A stretch of 64,000 bases of DNA from Pedobacter sp. D749 (lineage in GTDB: Bacteria > Bacteroidota > Bacteroidia > Sphingobacteriales > Sphingobacteriaceae), in NCBI RefSeq assembly GCF_019317285.1, contig NZ_CP079218.1, positions 1,860,001 through 1,924,000 on the forward strand. The letters run 5' to 3'. Position numbers and translations under genes: made by a program. The notes under the pieces are model-generated. The model was not told the DNA's origin and did no database searches. It saw only the letters and a list, made by a program, of their open reading frames with translations. Shown piece by piece: positions 17,058-25,811 of this stretch. Positions within the stretch are counted from its first letter, which is position 1. Each line of letters opens with the position of its first letter.

Positions 17058-17572
17058 ATTTATTTTGGGCGCAAATATAGAATAATGATTGGGTACTCAT
17101 TAACTATTTTTATTAAATTAATGCATCATAAATAGCGGTTTGATAATCAGTGGAGTTAGAAAATTATGTGTAAAATTAAATGCTCAATTTAAGAGCCTGT
17201 TTAAATTTTATTCAATTACATTACTTCTACTAGCTTGTCACAAGAGCGAAGTCGATTACTTCTCTTAACTACAAAAAATTGTCTTCGACTACGCTCAGAC
17301 TGACATATGAAATAAATTTTACTTAATTTTAAACAGGCTCTAAATGAAAATGCATCTCATTCTTCGAGGAAATATCAAATTATCAGTTAAACCCGAGGCA
17401 ATCTGCGGGCAGCCTTTGCCGGAAGATCAAGACAGGGTTGAAATAATACTATAAGCGCACTAGATATTTCCAGGCAAAATCGATGTTTGCACATAGACAA
17501 TGAATTTGCCATCAATAACCTAAAGCATTTATTTTTAAGTTAAATGTATTAACGTGTTTTTTTATTGAGAAA
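17058..17572. other. Long gap holding a MITE-like element
   Basis: The only structured content is the small element at 17193-17340, described separately. The remainder is AT-rich with no supported frame. Confidence 0.5.
17193..17340. mobile_element. 148-bp MITE with GAGCCTGTTTAAA terminal inverted repeats and TAA target duplication
   Basis: The left end GAGCCTGTTTAAA and the right end TTTAAACAGGCTC are a perfect 13-base inverted pair. They are flanked on both sides by TAA (17190-17192 and 17341-17343). Inside is a second imperfect inverted repeat (TGTCACAAGAGCGAAGTCGA against TCTTCGACTACGCTCAGACTGACA). There is no open frame for a transposase. Ends and the 3-bp TAA duplication fit a non-autonomous derivative of an IS5-family (IS1031/ISL2-like) element (inference from family rules). 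Confidence 0.75.
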
Positions 17573-18670
17573 TTACCTGTCAAGCCATTTTTTAAATTCC
17601 GATACCTTGTTTTTACTAATCAATATTATTTCATCGGGCTCTGGCGAAACCACAATTTTCAGTTGGTTTTTGCCATAAATATAAATGGTTTTGATAGCGT
17701 TAAGACTAATAATAAACTGCCTATTTGCACGGTAAAAGGTATCTCCATCAAGCTGTTTCATTAACTCATCAAGGCTTAATGCGGTGGAGTACTTTTTACC
17801 ATTGTGTGTAATGATATTAACAGCAGCACCATCGAAAAAGAAAAAAGCTATCTCAGTGATATCAAGGTGGATCAGTTCGTCTTTTAAATACGTTACCATC
17901 CTTTTACGGGCAGTTTCCTTGTCCGGGTTTAAAGAAACTGCCGCATTTTCCTGTTGCAGTTTGGCCAGTTGTTCATTTAAGCTACCCAAAGTATTCACTT
18001 TTTCATTCAGGGTACTGATCTCTAATGAAACCGATTTTTCATACCGGCCATAAATCTGCCTGATCAGCATTAAACAGCTGCCGATGATAATGACCGCAGT
18101 GGTTAAAAAACAAATGATAAACTGTGTGTAAAGGCCGGATAGTTCTGCCTGTAGTACTTCGATATTGGCATGTGCCGCCACGATCCAGTCGCTGCCCTTA
18201 ACCGGATAAATATTTACGATCTCTGAACTCCTGTTTTTCGCTTCGGGGAAACTCCGTGTACCGCCCAGCCTTTTCTGTTGCGCAATGGCTTCATTAAAAG
18301 GTATTGATCCATTTCGGGATTGAAGCATAGAATTGCCCTCCGCTATTTTCTGGCCGATGAGCGCCGGATTGGGGTGACAAAGTTCGATACCGTTTTTATC
18401 ATACATACAGATAAACTCGCCCTGGGTATCGGTATTTTCTATGCTTTGTTGGAGGTTGCGGATCACCTTTTGCTGCGCAAGTCCGCTTTGCAGCTGCTGT
18501 TCGAGCAAGCGTCCAATTTCCCTGCTTTCCCTCGCGCCCGATTCCAGTTTGCTGGCCCATAACTTTTCGGCAGCACTGTTATAAAGGTAACGGAAAGAAA
18601 AGTAACTGATCAGTGTTACCATAATACTTATGGTAAGAAAAAGTAGCAGGTGTAATCGTCCTTTTAACAT
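17573..18670 (-). CDS. Membrane-bound Cache-LytTR one-component regulator
   Basis: This 365-aa protein has TM1 at about 7-28, an extracytoplasmic domain (about 30-183), TM2 at about 184-204, a predicted coiled coil (about 210-250) and a C-terminal LytTR DNA-binding domain (about 258-362, with FYRANRQFIISLNAIKTIYIY). The outer domain contains CMYDKNGIELCHPNPALIGQ and VKGSDWIVAAH, which are typical of Cache sensors. There is no histidine kinase or receiver domain, so an external signal would be passed directly to DNA binding from the membrane. It stands alone on this strand; the cytochrome P460 genes lie divergently about 180 bases upstream and are possible targets (inference). Confidence 0.8.
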   Translation of the reverse strand: MLKGRLHLLLFLTISIMVTLISYFSFRYLYNSAAEKLWASKLESGARESREIGRLLEQQLQSGLAQQKVIRNLQQSIENTDTQGEFICMYDKNGIELCHPNPALIGQKIAEGNSMLQSRNGSIPFNEAIAQQKRLGGTRSFPEAKNRSSEIVNIYPVKGSDWIVAAHANIEVLQAELSGLYTQFIICFLTTAVIIIGSCLMLIRQIYGRYEKSVSLEISTLNEKVNTLGSLNEQLAKLQQENAAVSLNPDKETARKRMVTYLKDELIHLDITEIAFFFFDGAAVNIITHNGKKYSTALSLDELMKQLDGDTFYRANRQFIISLNAIKTIYIYGKNQLKIVVSPEPDEIILISKNKVSEFKKWLDR

Positions 18671-18850
18671 AGGGTTGGTTAAAAATCGGCAGACTAATTT
18701 AGCTCGATTTTAGGGGTCAAGGTCTTAAAAAGATAGGACTATTCAAAGCGTTTTATTCGCCTTTAAGGCTAAAATTATCCCTTTCATAGGATTGTAATAG
18801 TATATTGGGTGCTTTGAAAGCTAATTTTGAGCAGATTAAAAAAATAATCC

Positions 18851-19789
18851 ATGAAACTCAAATTCAAAATCGTACTCGGCATCCTCAGCCTGGTATTGCT
18901 GGCGCAGCTGATCAGGCCAGAGGAATTACATTCAGCAAAAGCACAGCAAGTTAAAAGGCTGGCTGGTGTACCGGAAGAAGTGGCAAAGGTATTGGAAACG
19001 TCCTGTTTCGATTGCCACTCCTCCCAAACCAGTTGGCGGTGGTTTGACCGGCTCACGCCTGTTAATTTTTTGGTGGCCTCGCATATCCGTGATGGCAGGA
19101 AAGCACTCGATTTTTCGCAGTGGGATTCGCTCGCTACCCCGCAACGTAATGCCATGTTGTATTTCGCCTTAAACGGGATGCTTTCAAAAGAAATGCCTTT
19201 AAGCAGTTATACAGCACTGCATCCTGCCGCAAAGTTAAATCAGAACGATATAGATTTGCTAAGGACTTATCTGTTAAATAATGCCGTAAGTAAACCCGCC
19301 AGTATAGAAAGCAATTCGAAGGGAGCAGCGCAACAATCTGTTACGGAAGTGAAAAGATCGCCAAACGGAATAACTTACCTGCCGAATTACCGCAACTGGA
19401 AAGCAATAAGCACTACCGAGCGTTTCGACAATGGCACCATCCGTATCATTTTTGGCAACCCGGTAGCGGTTAAAGCCATACATGAGGGTAAAACAAACCC
19501 ATGGCCTGATGGAACCATTTTTGCCAAAACCGCATGGAAACAGGAGCAAGGCAAGGACGGAAGCGTTTATGCAGGCCAATTTATTCAGGTGGAGTTTATG
19601 GTTAAAGATGTTAAGCAGTATGCCGCTACAAAAGGTTGGGGCTGGGCACGTTGGAAAGGGGAAAACCTTTTGCCTTATGGTAAAACGGTAAAATTTGATT
19701 CAGAATGTATCAGTTGCCACAGGCCAGAACGTGATCACGATTATGTATTTACCACACCGTTTGATATTAAGGACTTAAACAAAAAATAA
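18851..19789 (+). CDS. Haem-binding plus cytochrome P460-domain protein
   Basis: This 312-aa protein has one N-terminal hydrophobic segment (about 5-20) that anchors or exports it. The first domain carries CFDCH (residues 52-56) followed by SSQTSWRWFDRLTPVNFLVASHI, the pattern of the Bacteroidota haem-binding domain (Haem_bd family). The second domain, from about 150, looks like cytochrome P460 and ends with CISCH at 287-291. Two c-type haem sites are therefore expected, in the periplasm. P460 proteins are linked to oxidation of nitrogen compounds in nitrifiers, but the role in Bacteroidota is not established. The next gene starts two bases later and encodes a P460-like lipoprotein. Confidence 0.85.
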   Translation: MKLKFKIVLGILSLVLLAQLIRPEELHSAKAQQVKRLAGVPEEVAKVLETSCFDCHSSQTSWRWFDRLTPVNFLVASHIRDGRKALDFSQWDSLATPQRNAMLYFALNGMLSKEMPLSSYTALHPAAKLNQNDIDLLRTYLLNNAVSKPASIESNSKGAAQQSVTEVKRSPNGITYLPNYRNWKAISTTERFDNGTIRIIFGNPVAVKAIHEGKTNPWPDGTIFAKTAWKQEQGKDGSVYAGQFIQVEFMVKDVKQYAATKGWGWARWKGENLLPYGKTVKFDSECISCHRPERDHDYVFTTPFDIKDLNKK

Positions 19790-19790
19790 G

Positions 19791-20261
19791 ATGAGATTAA
19801 TATTCACCGCAGGGCTATTTGCCCTGATTATATTGTTGATGACGGGCTGTAAGCCAAATACAGTTGACCGGATCAATCATGGAGCTTCGATAGCAAGCAT
19901 TTCCAGACTTCCTGAAAATCCTTTGGAAATGATACCAATGGCCGTTAGCCTGCAGCCACAAAGAAAAACAATGTCGACACTTTATGGCAACGGCATTGCC
20001 GCAAAACGTTTAAAGGATGGTGCAGATTATGCGGGCGGTTCGGTACTTTACATGGTTACCTGGAAAGGAAAGGCAGATCCTGATTGGTTTGGCGCCCGTA
20101 TTCCGGATCGCGTAATGGCCATAGAACGTATTTCGTTTGATCAGAACGGACAAAAGAGCTATACCTTTTTTAAAGGACCGGGCTGGAATTCTGGTTTAGA
20201 CCTGAAAAAGGAGGAAAGGCTGGCCATCATTCTTTCCATACCAATTGCCAAATCGCCTTAA
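19791..20261 (+). CDS. Cytochrome P460-like lipoprotein without a haem motif
   Basis: This 156-aa protein has a lipoprotein signal peptide (LLMTGC, Cys20). The mature part (MSTLYGNGIAAKRLKDGADYAGGSVLYMVTWKGKADPDWFGARIPDRVMAIERI) resembles the cytochrome P460 core of the upstream protein, but there is no CxxCH. It may be an accessory or haem-free partner. It begins one base after the stop of the previous gene, so the two are co-transcribed and probably coupled. Confidence 0.65.
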   Translation: MRLIFTAGLFALIILLMTGCKPNTVDRINHGASIASISRLPENPLEMIPMAVSLQPQRKTMSTLYGNGIAAKRLKDGADYAGGSVLYMVTWKGKADPDWFGARIPDRVMAIERISFDQNGQKSYTFFKGPGWNSGLDLKKEERLAIILSIPIAKSP

Positions 20262-20373
20262 TTATTAAGATTTTCATTGTTTATGCTACCTGATGATCAA
20301 TCAATAAAATGATCGTGTCGTCTTTTTTGAAATGTTTCATGGTTCGTTTAGGTTTGAATGGTGAACAAATACA

Positions 20374-20880
20374 TTACTTTTTGTCGAGGTAGTCTTGCGG
20401 GTATACGATTTGCCCATGTTTTTCCGCGATGGCCTGCAATTTTTTTACAGCATCTGGTGTCATGGGCGGCGGTGGAAGAAATTCACCGGCAGCTACCGGT
20501 TCACCTATTTCTTCAAAAAACGCCTCTAAACCGGCAGGCACAACTGTACAAAGCAGGTGCGCTAACCTATCACTTACGTTTTTAAAGTAGTGCACCACAC
20601 CGCCTTCAGGTATGACCACAAATGAACCCTTTGTCGCGGTGTAAGATCCGGCTTCAGAATGAACTTCTACCTCGCCATCAACGATATAGAAAGATTCGTA
20701 AAAATTGGCATGAGAATGAGGTCCCGGTCCGCTTTGCGGAGGGATCAGCATGTCGATAGTAGCAAATGCACCATTGGTTTGCTTGCCCGAGACCAATACG
20801 CGATAGTTATCGCCTACGGTCGATAATATTTCCCCACCTTCAGGATCAACGGTTATCGGCAAAGGATGTGAATTGTCCAT
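20374..20880 (-). CDS. Cupin-domain protein
   Basis: This 168-aa cytoplasmic single-cupin protein shows metal-binding motif 1 as GPGPHSHANFYESFYIVDGEVEV and motif 2 near GVVHYFKNVSDRLAHLL. This layout is common in quercetin-dioxygenase-like cupins, but activity cannot be assigned. It is divergent from the AraC-type regulator at 21043, a usual arrangement for a regulator and its target. A CAAATTTA at 20918-20925 reads TAAATTTG on the minus strand, matching the Bacteroidota -7 consensus, 37 bases before the start; no well-spaced -33 partner is seen. Confidence 0.85.
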   Translation of the reverse strand: MDNSHPLPITVDPEGGEILSTVGDNYRVLVSGKQTNGAFATIDMLIPPQSGPGPHSHANFYESFYIVDGEVEVHSEAGSYTATKGSFVVIPEGGVVHYFKNVSDRLAHLLCTVVPAGLEAFFEEIGEPVAAGEFLPPPPMTPDAVKKLQAIAEKHGQIVYPQDYLDKK

Positions 20881-21042
20881 AGTTATACTGTTTAAATATT
20901 CGTGATGTATCTATTTTCAAATTTAGCTAAAGCACAAAGCATAGCCTATAAAAAACAATAGTCGAAAAAGTCGCTATAGGCCGCATTTTTAAAAAAATAG
21001 TCCGATCAATCGCAAATCGATGCTTTTGATTTAGTATATTTA

Positions 21043-22098
21043 ATGGAGTCTTTTCCACGCTACCAAAACGGCACTATTTATTTTATAATGGTAAAACCTG
21101 AAAGTTTTAAATCCGTAGAATTTGAATTTCAAGTCATAAAAAACTATCATTTTCTGACTGCTTTCGCCAAACATTTCGGTACGATTGTGGAAGGAGACAA
21201 AGTACATCTGCCACAATGGTTGGGAGCGGGGTACATCCAGCATATCAGCCTGGATGGCATGGCCCTGTTTATTCATAACTATAAATTAAACTATGATCTT
21301 GTACTCAGGCGGCAGGCCATTGCAAACACCGAAAGTATAACGCTAAAATTTGACCGGTCTAAATTCTTATCAAAATACAGTCAGCAACAACACGATCCTT
21401 TCTTTCTTGAATTGACAGGATTTGAAGTAGAGATTGGAACGTGTAACTTTAATACTGAACTAAAGATGCCGGCAGACAAACAAATCAACTTTCTGATCAT
21501 CGGCACTTCGCGTAGCTACCTGACTGGCTTACTCAATAGCGAAAGTCGCGCTACAATTTCAGATTTGGTTAAAACCCAGCCGTCATTTGTTATTTATGAT
21601 GTCATTCTTCCCGAAATGGATCATATTATAAAGGAGATCATCAGGATCAATGGCGCTACGGAACTGCCGATGTTACTTTATAAGACAAGAGCACAGGAAT
21701 TGATTTATCATCTTTTTAAAAACTTATATAAACGCCCGGTTATCGCCCCGGTAAATGTTAAACAGGAAGACGCTGAAAAGATCTATCTTGTCCGTTTGGC
21801 GATACTTAAGAATTTGAATAGTTGTCCGCTGCTCCCCGAACTTGCTAATCTGTCTGGTTTAGGTTTAACAAAATTGCAAAAGCTCTTCGTGCAGATCTTT
21901 GGACAAAGCATTCATCAATACTACCAGTCCATGAGAATGATCCAGGCAGCAAGCCTTCTTGGCAGCCTGTCTGTATCTGAAACTGCTTATAAACTGGGGT
22001 TTACTAACCTTAGCCATTTTACCAGGGTATTTGAACATCATCATCAACTAAAGCCTAAACAATTTAAAAGCCGTTTACTAAGCGAATCTGTTTCATAA
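21043..22098 (+). CDS. AraC-family transcriptional regulator
   Basis: This 351-aa protein has a C-terminal AraC/XylS DNA-binding domain (about 245-345). The first helix-turn-helix contains LPELANLSGLGLTKLQKLFVQIFG, and the second contains SVSETAYKLGFTNLSHFTRVFEHHHQLKPKQFK, the conserved signature. The N-terminal 230 residues carry no motif I recognise and probably sense a ligand. The first ATG is used; an internal ATG at 21088 (MVKPESF) would remove 15 poorly conserved residues and is equally plausible. It is divergent from the cupin gene, which it may control. Confidence 0.85.
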   Translation: MESFPRYQNGTIYFIMVKPESFKSVEFEFQVIKNYHFLTAFAKHFGTIVEGDKVHLPQWLGAGYIQHISLDGMALFIHNYKLNYDLVLRRQAIANTESITLKFDRSKFLSKYSQQQHDPFFLELTGFEVEIGTCNFNTELKMPADKQINFLIIGTSRSYLTGLLNSESRATISDLVKTQPSFVIYDVILPEMDHIIKEIIRINGATELPMLLYKTRAQELIYHLFKNLYKRPVIAPVNVKQEDAEKIYLVRLAILKNLNSCPLLPELANLSGLGLTKLQKLFVQIFGQSIHQYYQSMRMIQAASLLGSLSVSETAYKLGFTNLSHFTRVFEHHHQLKPKQFKSRLLSESVS

Positions 22099-22144
22099 TT
22101 GTAGTTCTTGTGATCTGTTCAATTGTAGTTCTTGTGATCTGTTC
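22097..22144. repeat. Perfect 24-bp tandem duplication after the AraC gene
   Basis: AATTGTAGTTCTTGTGATCTGTTC occurs twice back to back (22097-22120 and 22121-22144), with the first copy overlapping the stop codon region. The following 170 bases contain pieces that translate as short plausible peptides (MGMMTLGKELAEHARKQIELL, then DSVTADNKGRSRELVHSTT) in different frames, perhaps remains of a lost gene. I cannot name it. Confidence 0.6.
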
Positions 22145-22360
22145 AATGGGCTCATTTAATGGGCATGATGACATTGGGCAAGGAACTGGCCGAACATGCG
22201 CGTAAACAGATAGAACTGCTCTGATAGGTACATCAATATTTACCGACAGCGTAACCGCAGACAACAAGGGCAGGAGCAGAGAATTGGTGCACTCCACTAC
22301 CAAAGTAGGGTAGAATCAATTCATTAAAATACATCATTCATGCACGCTACAATTTTAGAA

Positions 22361-23062
22361 TTATTTGCTGAAAAATCCTTTTGCAAAAAACTGATTAACA
22401 AAATCATCAAATTGCTTTTTGTAACTCCTCCCTACGGGAACCGTAAATTGACCCAGGAGTATTTCGTTGTGATTCGCAGCAGTGACAGCATTTGGGTTGA
22501 TCAGGAAAGAACGGTGGATCCTGACAAATCCATTATGTCGTAAAGTTGTTTCCAGATCAGAAATGGAGGTTTTCAAAACCGTCAGGTTATCATTGGCAAG
22601 AATAACCTTCACATCATTTCCACTGCTCTCAAAATAAAGAATTTCATTTATTTTTATCTTCCTGTTAAAACCCTCTGCCTTTAACACAATAAAATCTTCA
22701 GGAATCTTTTCCATATTTCTTAATATTCGGTGGACCGATCTAAAAAATCTTTCAAAAGTGATGGGCTTCAGTAAATAATCTACTGCTTCAAGTTCAAATC
22801 CGTCTATGGCATATTCGCGAAATGCGGTAGTAAATATTGTTGCGGGTCTTTTATGAAGGGATTTTAGAAATTCTATCCCGTTGAGGTCAGGCATCTGGAT
22901 GTCAAGGAACATCAGGTCTACTTCGTGATTTTGTAACAGCTTATAGGCTTCGAGTGCATTTTTTCCCCTGGCAACAAGCTTCAGGTCCTCAATTTTAGAA
23001 ATGTGATTTTCTAAAAGGTTAACGGCTAAAGGTTCATCGTCTACGATAATACAATTAATCAT
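22361..23062 (-). CDS. LytR/AlgR-type response regulator
   Basis: This 233-aa protein has a receiver domain (1-120) with acidic pocket Asp8-Asp9, phospho-acceptor Asp54 in FLDIQMPDLNG, and the conserved Lys in LLKP near 106. A LytTR DNA-binding domain follows (about 130-230; EILYFESSGNDVKVI, GFVRIHRSFLINPNAV). The start overlaps the end of the histidine kinase gene by 8 bases, so the two form one two-component unit. Targets are unknown; the divergent acyltransferase gene at 24307 is a candidate. Confidence 0.93.
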   Translation of the reverse strand: MINCIIVDDEPLAVNLLENHISKIEDLKLVARGKNALEAYKLLQNHEVDLMFLDIQMPDLNGIEFLKSLHKRPATIFTTAFREYAIDGFELEAVDYLLKPITFERFFRSVHRILRNMEKIPEDFIVLKAEGFNRKIKINEILYFESSGNDVKVILANDNLTVLKTSISDLETTLRHNGFVRIHRSFLINPNAVTAANHNEILLGQFTVPVGRSYKKQFDDFVNQFFAKGFFSK

Positions 23063-24119
23063 GATTTCCAGGGATTATTATTTCGATTGCAAACCAATTG
23101 CTTTTATCGGTTATTTTCATTGAATATTGATCAGAATAATAGGATTGTAGCTGTTTCTCTATGTTTTTCAATCCTATGCCTGTTTTTTCTCTATTACCGG
23201 AATCTTTTTTAAATGCTGAATTTTCAACTTTAAAAATAGAATGGTCGTGTCCGGTTACTACCGAAATACGAATATCGATATTTCCGCTTGTTTTTTCTGC
23301 CCCATGTTTGAAGGCGTTTTCAACCAGCGACAAATACAACAGGGGAGGAACGAAGTTAGGAAATTTAATATTTTGAAATTGGGTAATATGTAAACGTTCA
23401 TCATATCGCAGCTTTTCCAGTTCAATGTAGGCATCAATTATGCTAAGTTCATCTGAGATCATCACCAGCCGCTGCTGTCCTTTATACAAAACATAGTCCA
23501 GGATGTCGGAAAGCCGGCTGATCGATTCCGAAGTATAGCTGGAATTTACTATAGATAAGGAGTAAATGTTGTTCAGTGTGTTGAAGAGGAAGTGGGGATT
23601 AAGCTGTGATTTCAAGGCTTTCAATTCGAGTTCAGCTTTCTCTTTTTGAAGTTGTACCGTATTTTGTTTCTCGCTGTTGTAACGTAAAATATACTTCACC
23701 GAAATAAATATGAATGCGCCTGATAAGAACGGAATAATATAACAGATCAGGAGGTACTCGATGTCCGTCACGATCTCTATGATACTATTCTTTGGATAAT
23801 TGGCGAAAAAAGGCTCAGCTAAATGTACAATGAAGATGCGGTTTGATACCCCTAATACATAGGTAGCCGACAGAAGATAAACCGAAAACAGAACGTATTT
23901 TTTAAGGTCGAAATATTTCCGTATCAGAACGTAATATATAAAATTGGAACCGGCTATTTGAAATATGAGGTGGCAAAGGCCGTAATAAAAAAACTCTCTA
24001 AATTCAGACTCTCCAGACTCGCTGTAGTTCCTGGCGGTGCCAAATATGAATAACGCCAACCAAAATATGGTTTGATAGCCTATTTCTTTTTCTATTCTCG
24101 CGTTCAGCAGCTTATTCAC
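23055..24119 (-). CDS. LytS-like sensor histidine kinase
   Basis: This 354-aa membrane protein has four hydrophobic segments in the first 145 residues (near 16-28, 46-66, 76-96 and 122-144), a short coiled coil, and the His_kinase domain with the phospho-acceptor His176 in LNPHFLFNTLNNIYS. The ATP-binding part shows SLVENAFKHGAEK and TGIGLKNIEKQL. There is no separate sensor domain, so the stimulus is probably sensed in or near the membrane. It is cotranscribed with the response regulator (8-base overlap). Confidence 0.93.
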   Translation of the reverse strand: MNKLLNARIEKEIGYQTIFWLALFIFGTARNYSESGESEFREFFYYGLCHLIFQIAGSNFIYYVLIRKYFDLKKYVLFSVYLLSATYVLGVSNRIFIVHLAEPFFANYPKNSIIEIVTDIEYLLICYIIPFLSGAFIFISVKYILRYNSEKQNTVQLQKEKAELELKALKSQLNPHFLFNTLNNIYSLSIVNSSYTSESISRLSDILDYVLYKGQQRLVMISDELSIIDAYIELEKLRYDERLHITQFQNIKFPNFVPPLLYLSLVENAFKHGAEKTSGNIDIRISVVTGHDHSIFKVENSAFKKDSGNREKTGIGLKNIEKQLQSYYSDQYSMKITDKSNWFAIEIIIPGNHD

Positions 24120-24306
24120 AATACCCCAAAAATAGAAATTAAGTAGTTCTTATCGGGAAACATATTTAAACTACAGGTATCGGGTGGCCAACACCATGTT
24201 CTGGTATTTAAACAACGATAGGAACAGTGTAAATGATAATCCATGCATTCTGCATAACAGCCCGTAAAACAATTGAAAATAGAATGAATTTTACAGAAAA
24301 AAACAA

Positions 24307-25413
24307 ATGAGTAAAGAAAGATTTAATGGACTGGACCACCTTCGGGCCATCGCAATTGTACTCGTACTTCTGTATCACTACAGGATGTTTGAGCATCCGC
24401 AATGGATTGAAACGATCGGCTGGGTCGGTTGGACCGGGGTTGACCTTTTTTTCGTATTAAGTGGTTTTTTAATTTCCAGCCAACTGTTCAGGGAGATCAG
24501 AGCGCATCAAAAAATTCAATTGGGGATATTTATGACTAAACGGTTTTTCCGGATTATCCCACCTTATGCATTTACTTTATTTCTGTACTTCAGTATATCC
24601 TTTTTCAGGGAAAGAGAAAATTTACCACCATTGTGGAAGTTCATCTCATTTACTCAAAATTATGGCCTGGATGTTTTTAATTATGGTACTTTTTCTCATG
24701 CCTGGTCCCTATGCATTGAAGAGCAATTCTATCTGTTTTTGCCCTTGTTGCTGTTATTTCTGCTAAGAGTAAAGGCAATTAGCCATATCCAATTGATCAT
24801 CCCGTTATTGATCCTAATTTCCATTACTTTGCGCTATTTCTCCTGGACCGAATATGTTTTTCCAGATATCAATACCGCGGATTTTTGGAGGACGTGGTAT
24901 ATGAAAATCTATTATCCGACCCATACAAGGCTTGATGGATTGGCAATTGGCGTATTGATTGGTTATCTGTTCAGTTTTTCTCAGAAGTTTAGGGCTGCGG
25001 TTGACCGTTACGGAAATTCCCTGCTACTCATCGGAATGCTGGCGGTAGGTTTTTCGCTGTGGTTTTGCAAAGACCAGGTCTCTGAAAATACCTCTTTTTT
25101 TGGTTTTACATTAGTAGCCATCAGCTATGGCATTCTGGTGCTGGGTTCAATTTCGAAATCATCTGTTTTAAGCAAGCGGAAATATCGTATCACTTCTCAA
25201 CTGGCAGCACTTTCTTATTCCATTTATCTTTCACACAAGGGGATCATCCACATGGTACAGTGGTTACTTAAAAAAGGGGATATTTCTATATCAGGAAATG
25301 TTGCTCTTCTTATCTGTTTTACGGCATGTATCATTACAGGATTATTTTATCGTTTGGCCATCGAAAAACCATCTGATCAAGTTAAAAATCTAGTATTAAA
25401 CAACAAAAAATAA
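24307..25413 (+). CDS. Acyltransferase family 3 membrane protein (OafA-like)
   Basis: This 368-aa integral membrane protein has about ten hydrophobic segments. It begins FNGLDHLRAIAIVLVLLYHYRMF, which contains the catalytic His-Arg block typical of acyltransferase family 3, followed by GWTGVDLFFVLSGFLI. SHAWSLCIEEQFYLFLPLLLLFL is another hallmark (about 135-157). Such proteins add acetyl or other acyl groups to surface polysaccharides, peptidoglycan or small molecules. It lies divergent to the LytS/LytR genes. The broken NTF2-like gene follows after 5 bases. Confidence 0.92.
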   Translation: MSKERFNGLDHLRAIAIVLVLLYHYRMFEHPQWIETIGWVGWTGVDLFFVLSGFLISSQLFREIRAHQKIQLGIFMTKRFFRIIPPYAFTLFLYFSISFFRERENLPPLWKFISFTQNYGLDVFNYGTFSHAWSLCIEEQFYLFLPLLLLFLLRVKAISHIQLIIPLLILISITLRYFSWTEYVFPDINTADFWRTWYMKIYYPTHTRLDGLAIGVLIGYLFSFSQKFRAAVDRYGNSLLLIGMLAVGFSLWFCKDQVSENTSFFGFTLVAISYGILVLGSISKSSVLSKRKYRITSQLAALSYSIYLSHKGIIHMVQWLLKKGDISISGNVALLICFTACIITGLFYRLAIEKPSDQVKNLVLNNKK

Positions 25414-25418
25414 CTCCA

Positions 25419-25811
25419 ATGAAAACAATTATGATCACTTTATTCATCATGTTATCCCATTTCGTAAATGCCCAGGATACAACCCGGGAAAAGGTAAGGA
25501 TCGAAAAGGTCGTCAAAGATTTCAGACAAAGCATCATCGAAAAAGACGCTGGGCTATTTAATCAGTTGTTCCACAGGAATCCTGTGGTCTGGATAGGGTC
25601 AACGTCATTAAGTTAAGCGTTCTTAGCCACAGATGAGCACAGATAAACACGGATTTTCATATCTGTGTGCATCCTTCCTATCTGTGGTTAAATTATTTTC
25701 TTATGCCTAATGGCTTAACTTAATGACATTATGGATAGGGTAAAAGGGCAATGGAAGATCTTAAGCGTCATTTATTCTTATGAGCTTACTGACTTTTATC
25801 CTAAGCGTTAA
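25419..25811 (+). pseudogene. NTF2/SnoaL-like secreted protein, disrupted by a small mobile element
   Basis: The 5' part (25419-25599) has a signal peptide ending FVNAQ and a KDFRQSIIEKDAGLFNQLFHRNPVVWIG segment typical of nuclear-transport-factor-2-like secreted proteins. The 3' part (25731-25811) reads VKGQWKILSVIYSYEL, the usual last strand of the same fold. Between them is a 132-bp element flanked by TGGATAGGGT on both sides. Removing the element and one repeat copy gives VVWIG followed at once by a stop in the upstream frame, and about 60 residues of the normal fold are missing. The gene was therefore already internally deleted, or the deletion came with the insertion. It starts 5 bases after the acyltransferase gene. 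Confidence 0.7.
25600..25731. mobile_element. 132-bp MITE-like element with 10-bp target duplication
   Basis: The left end CAACGTCATTAAGTTAAGC and the inverse of the right end TAATGTCATTAAGTTAAGC match at 17 of 19 positions. The direct repeat TGGATAGGGT flanks the element at 25590-25599 and 25732-25741. Inside is a second palindrome built from CCACAGAT...ATCTGTGG with ACAGATAAACACGGATTTT. There is no open frame. A related copy lies at 27592-27719. The combination of inverted ends and target duplication indicates transposition by an enzyme encoded elsewhere. Confidence 0.8.
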
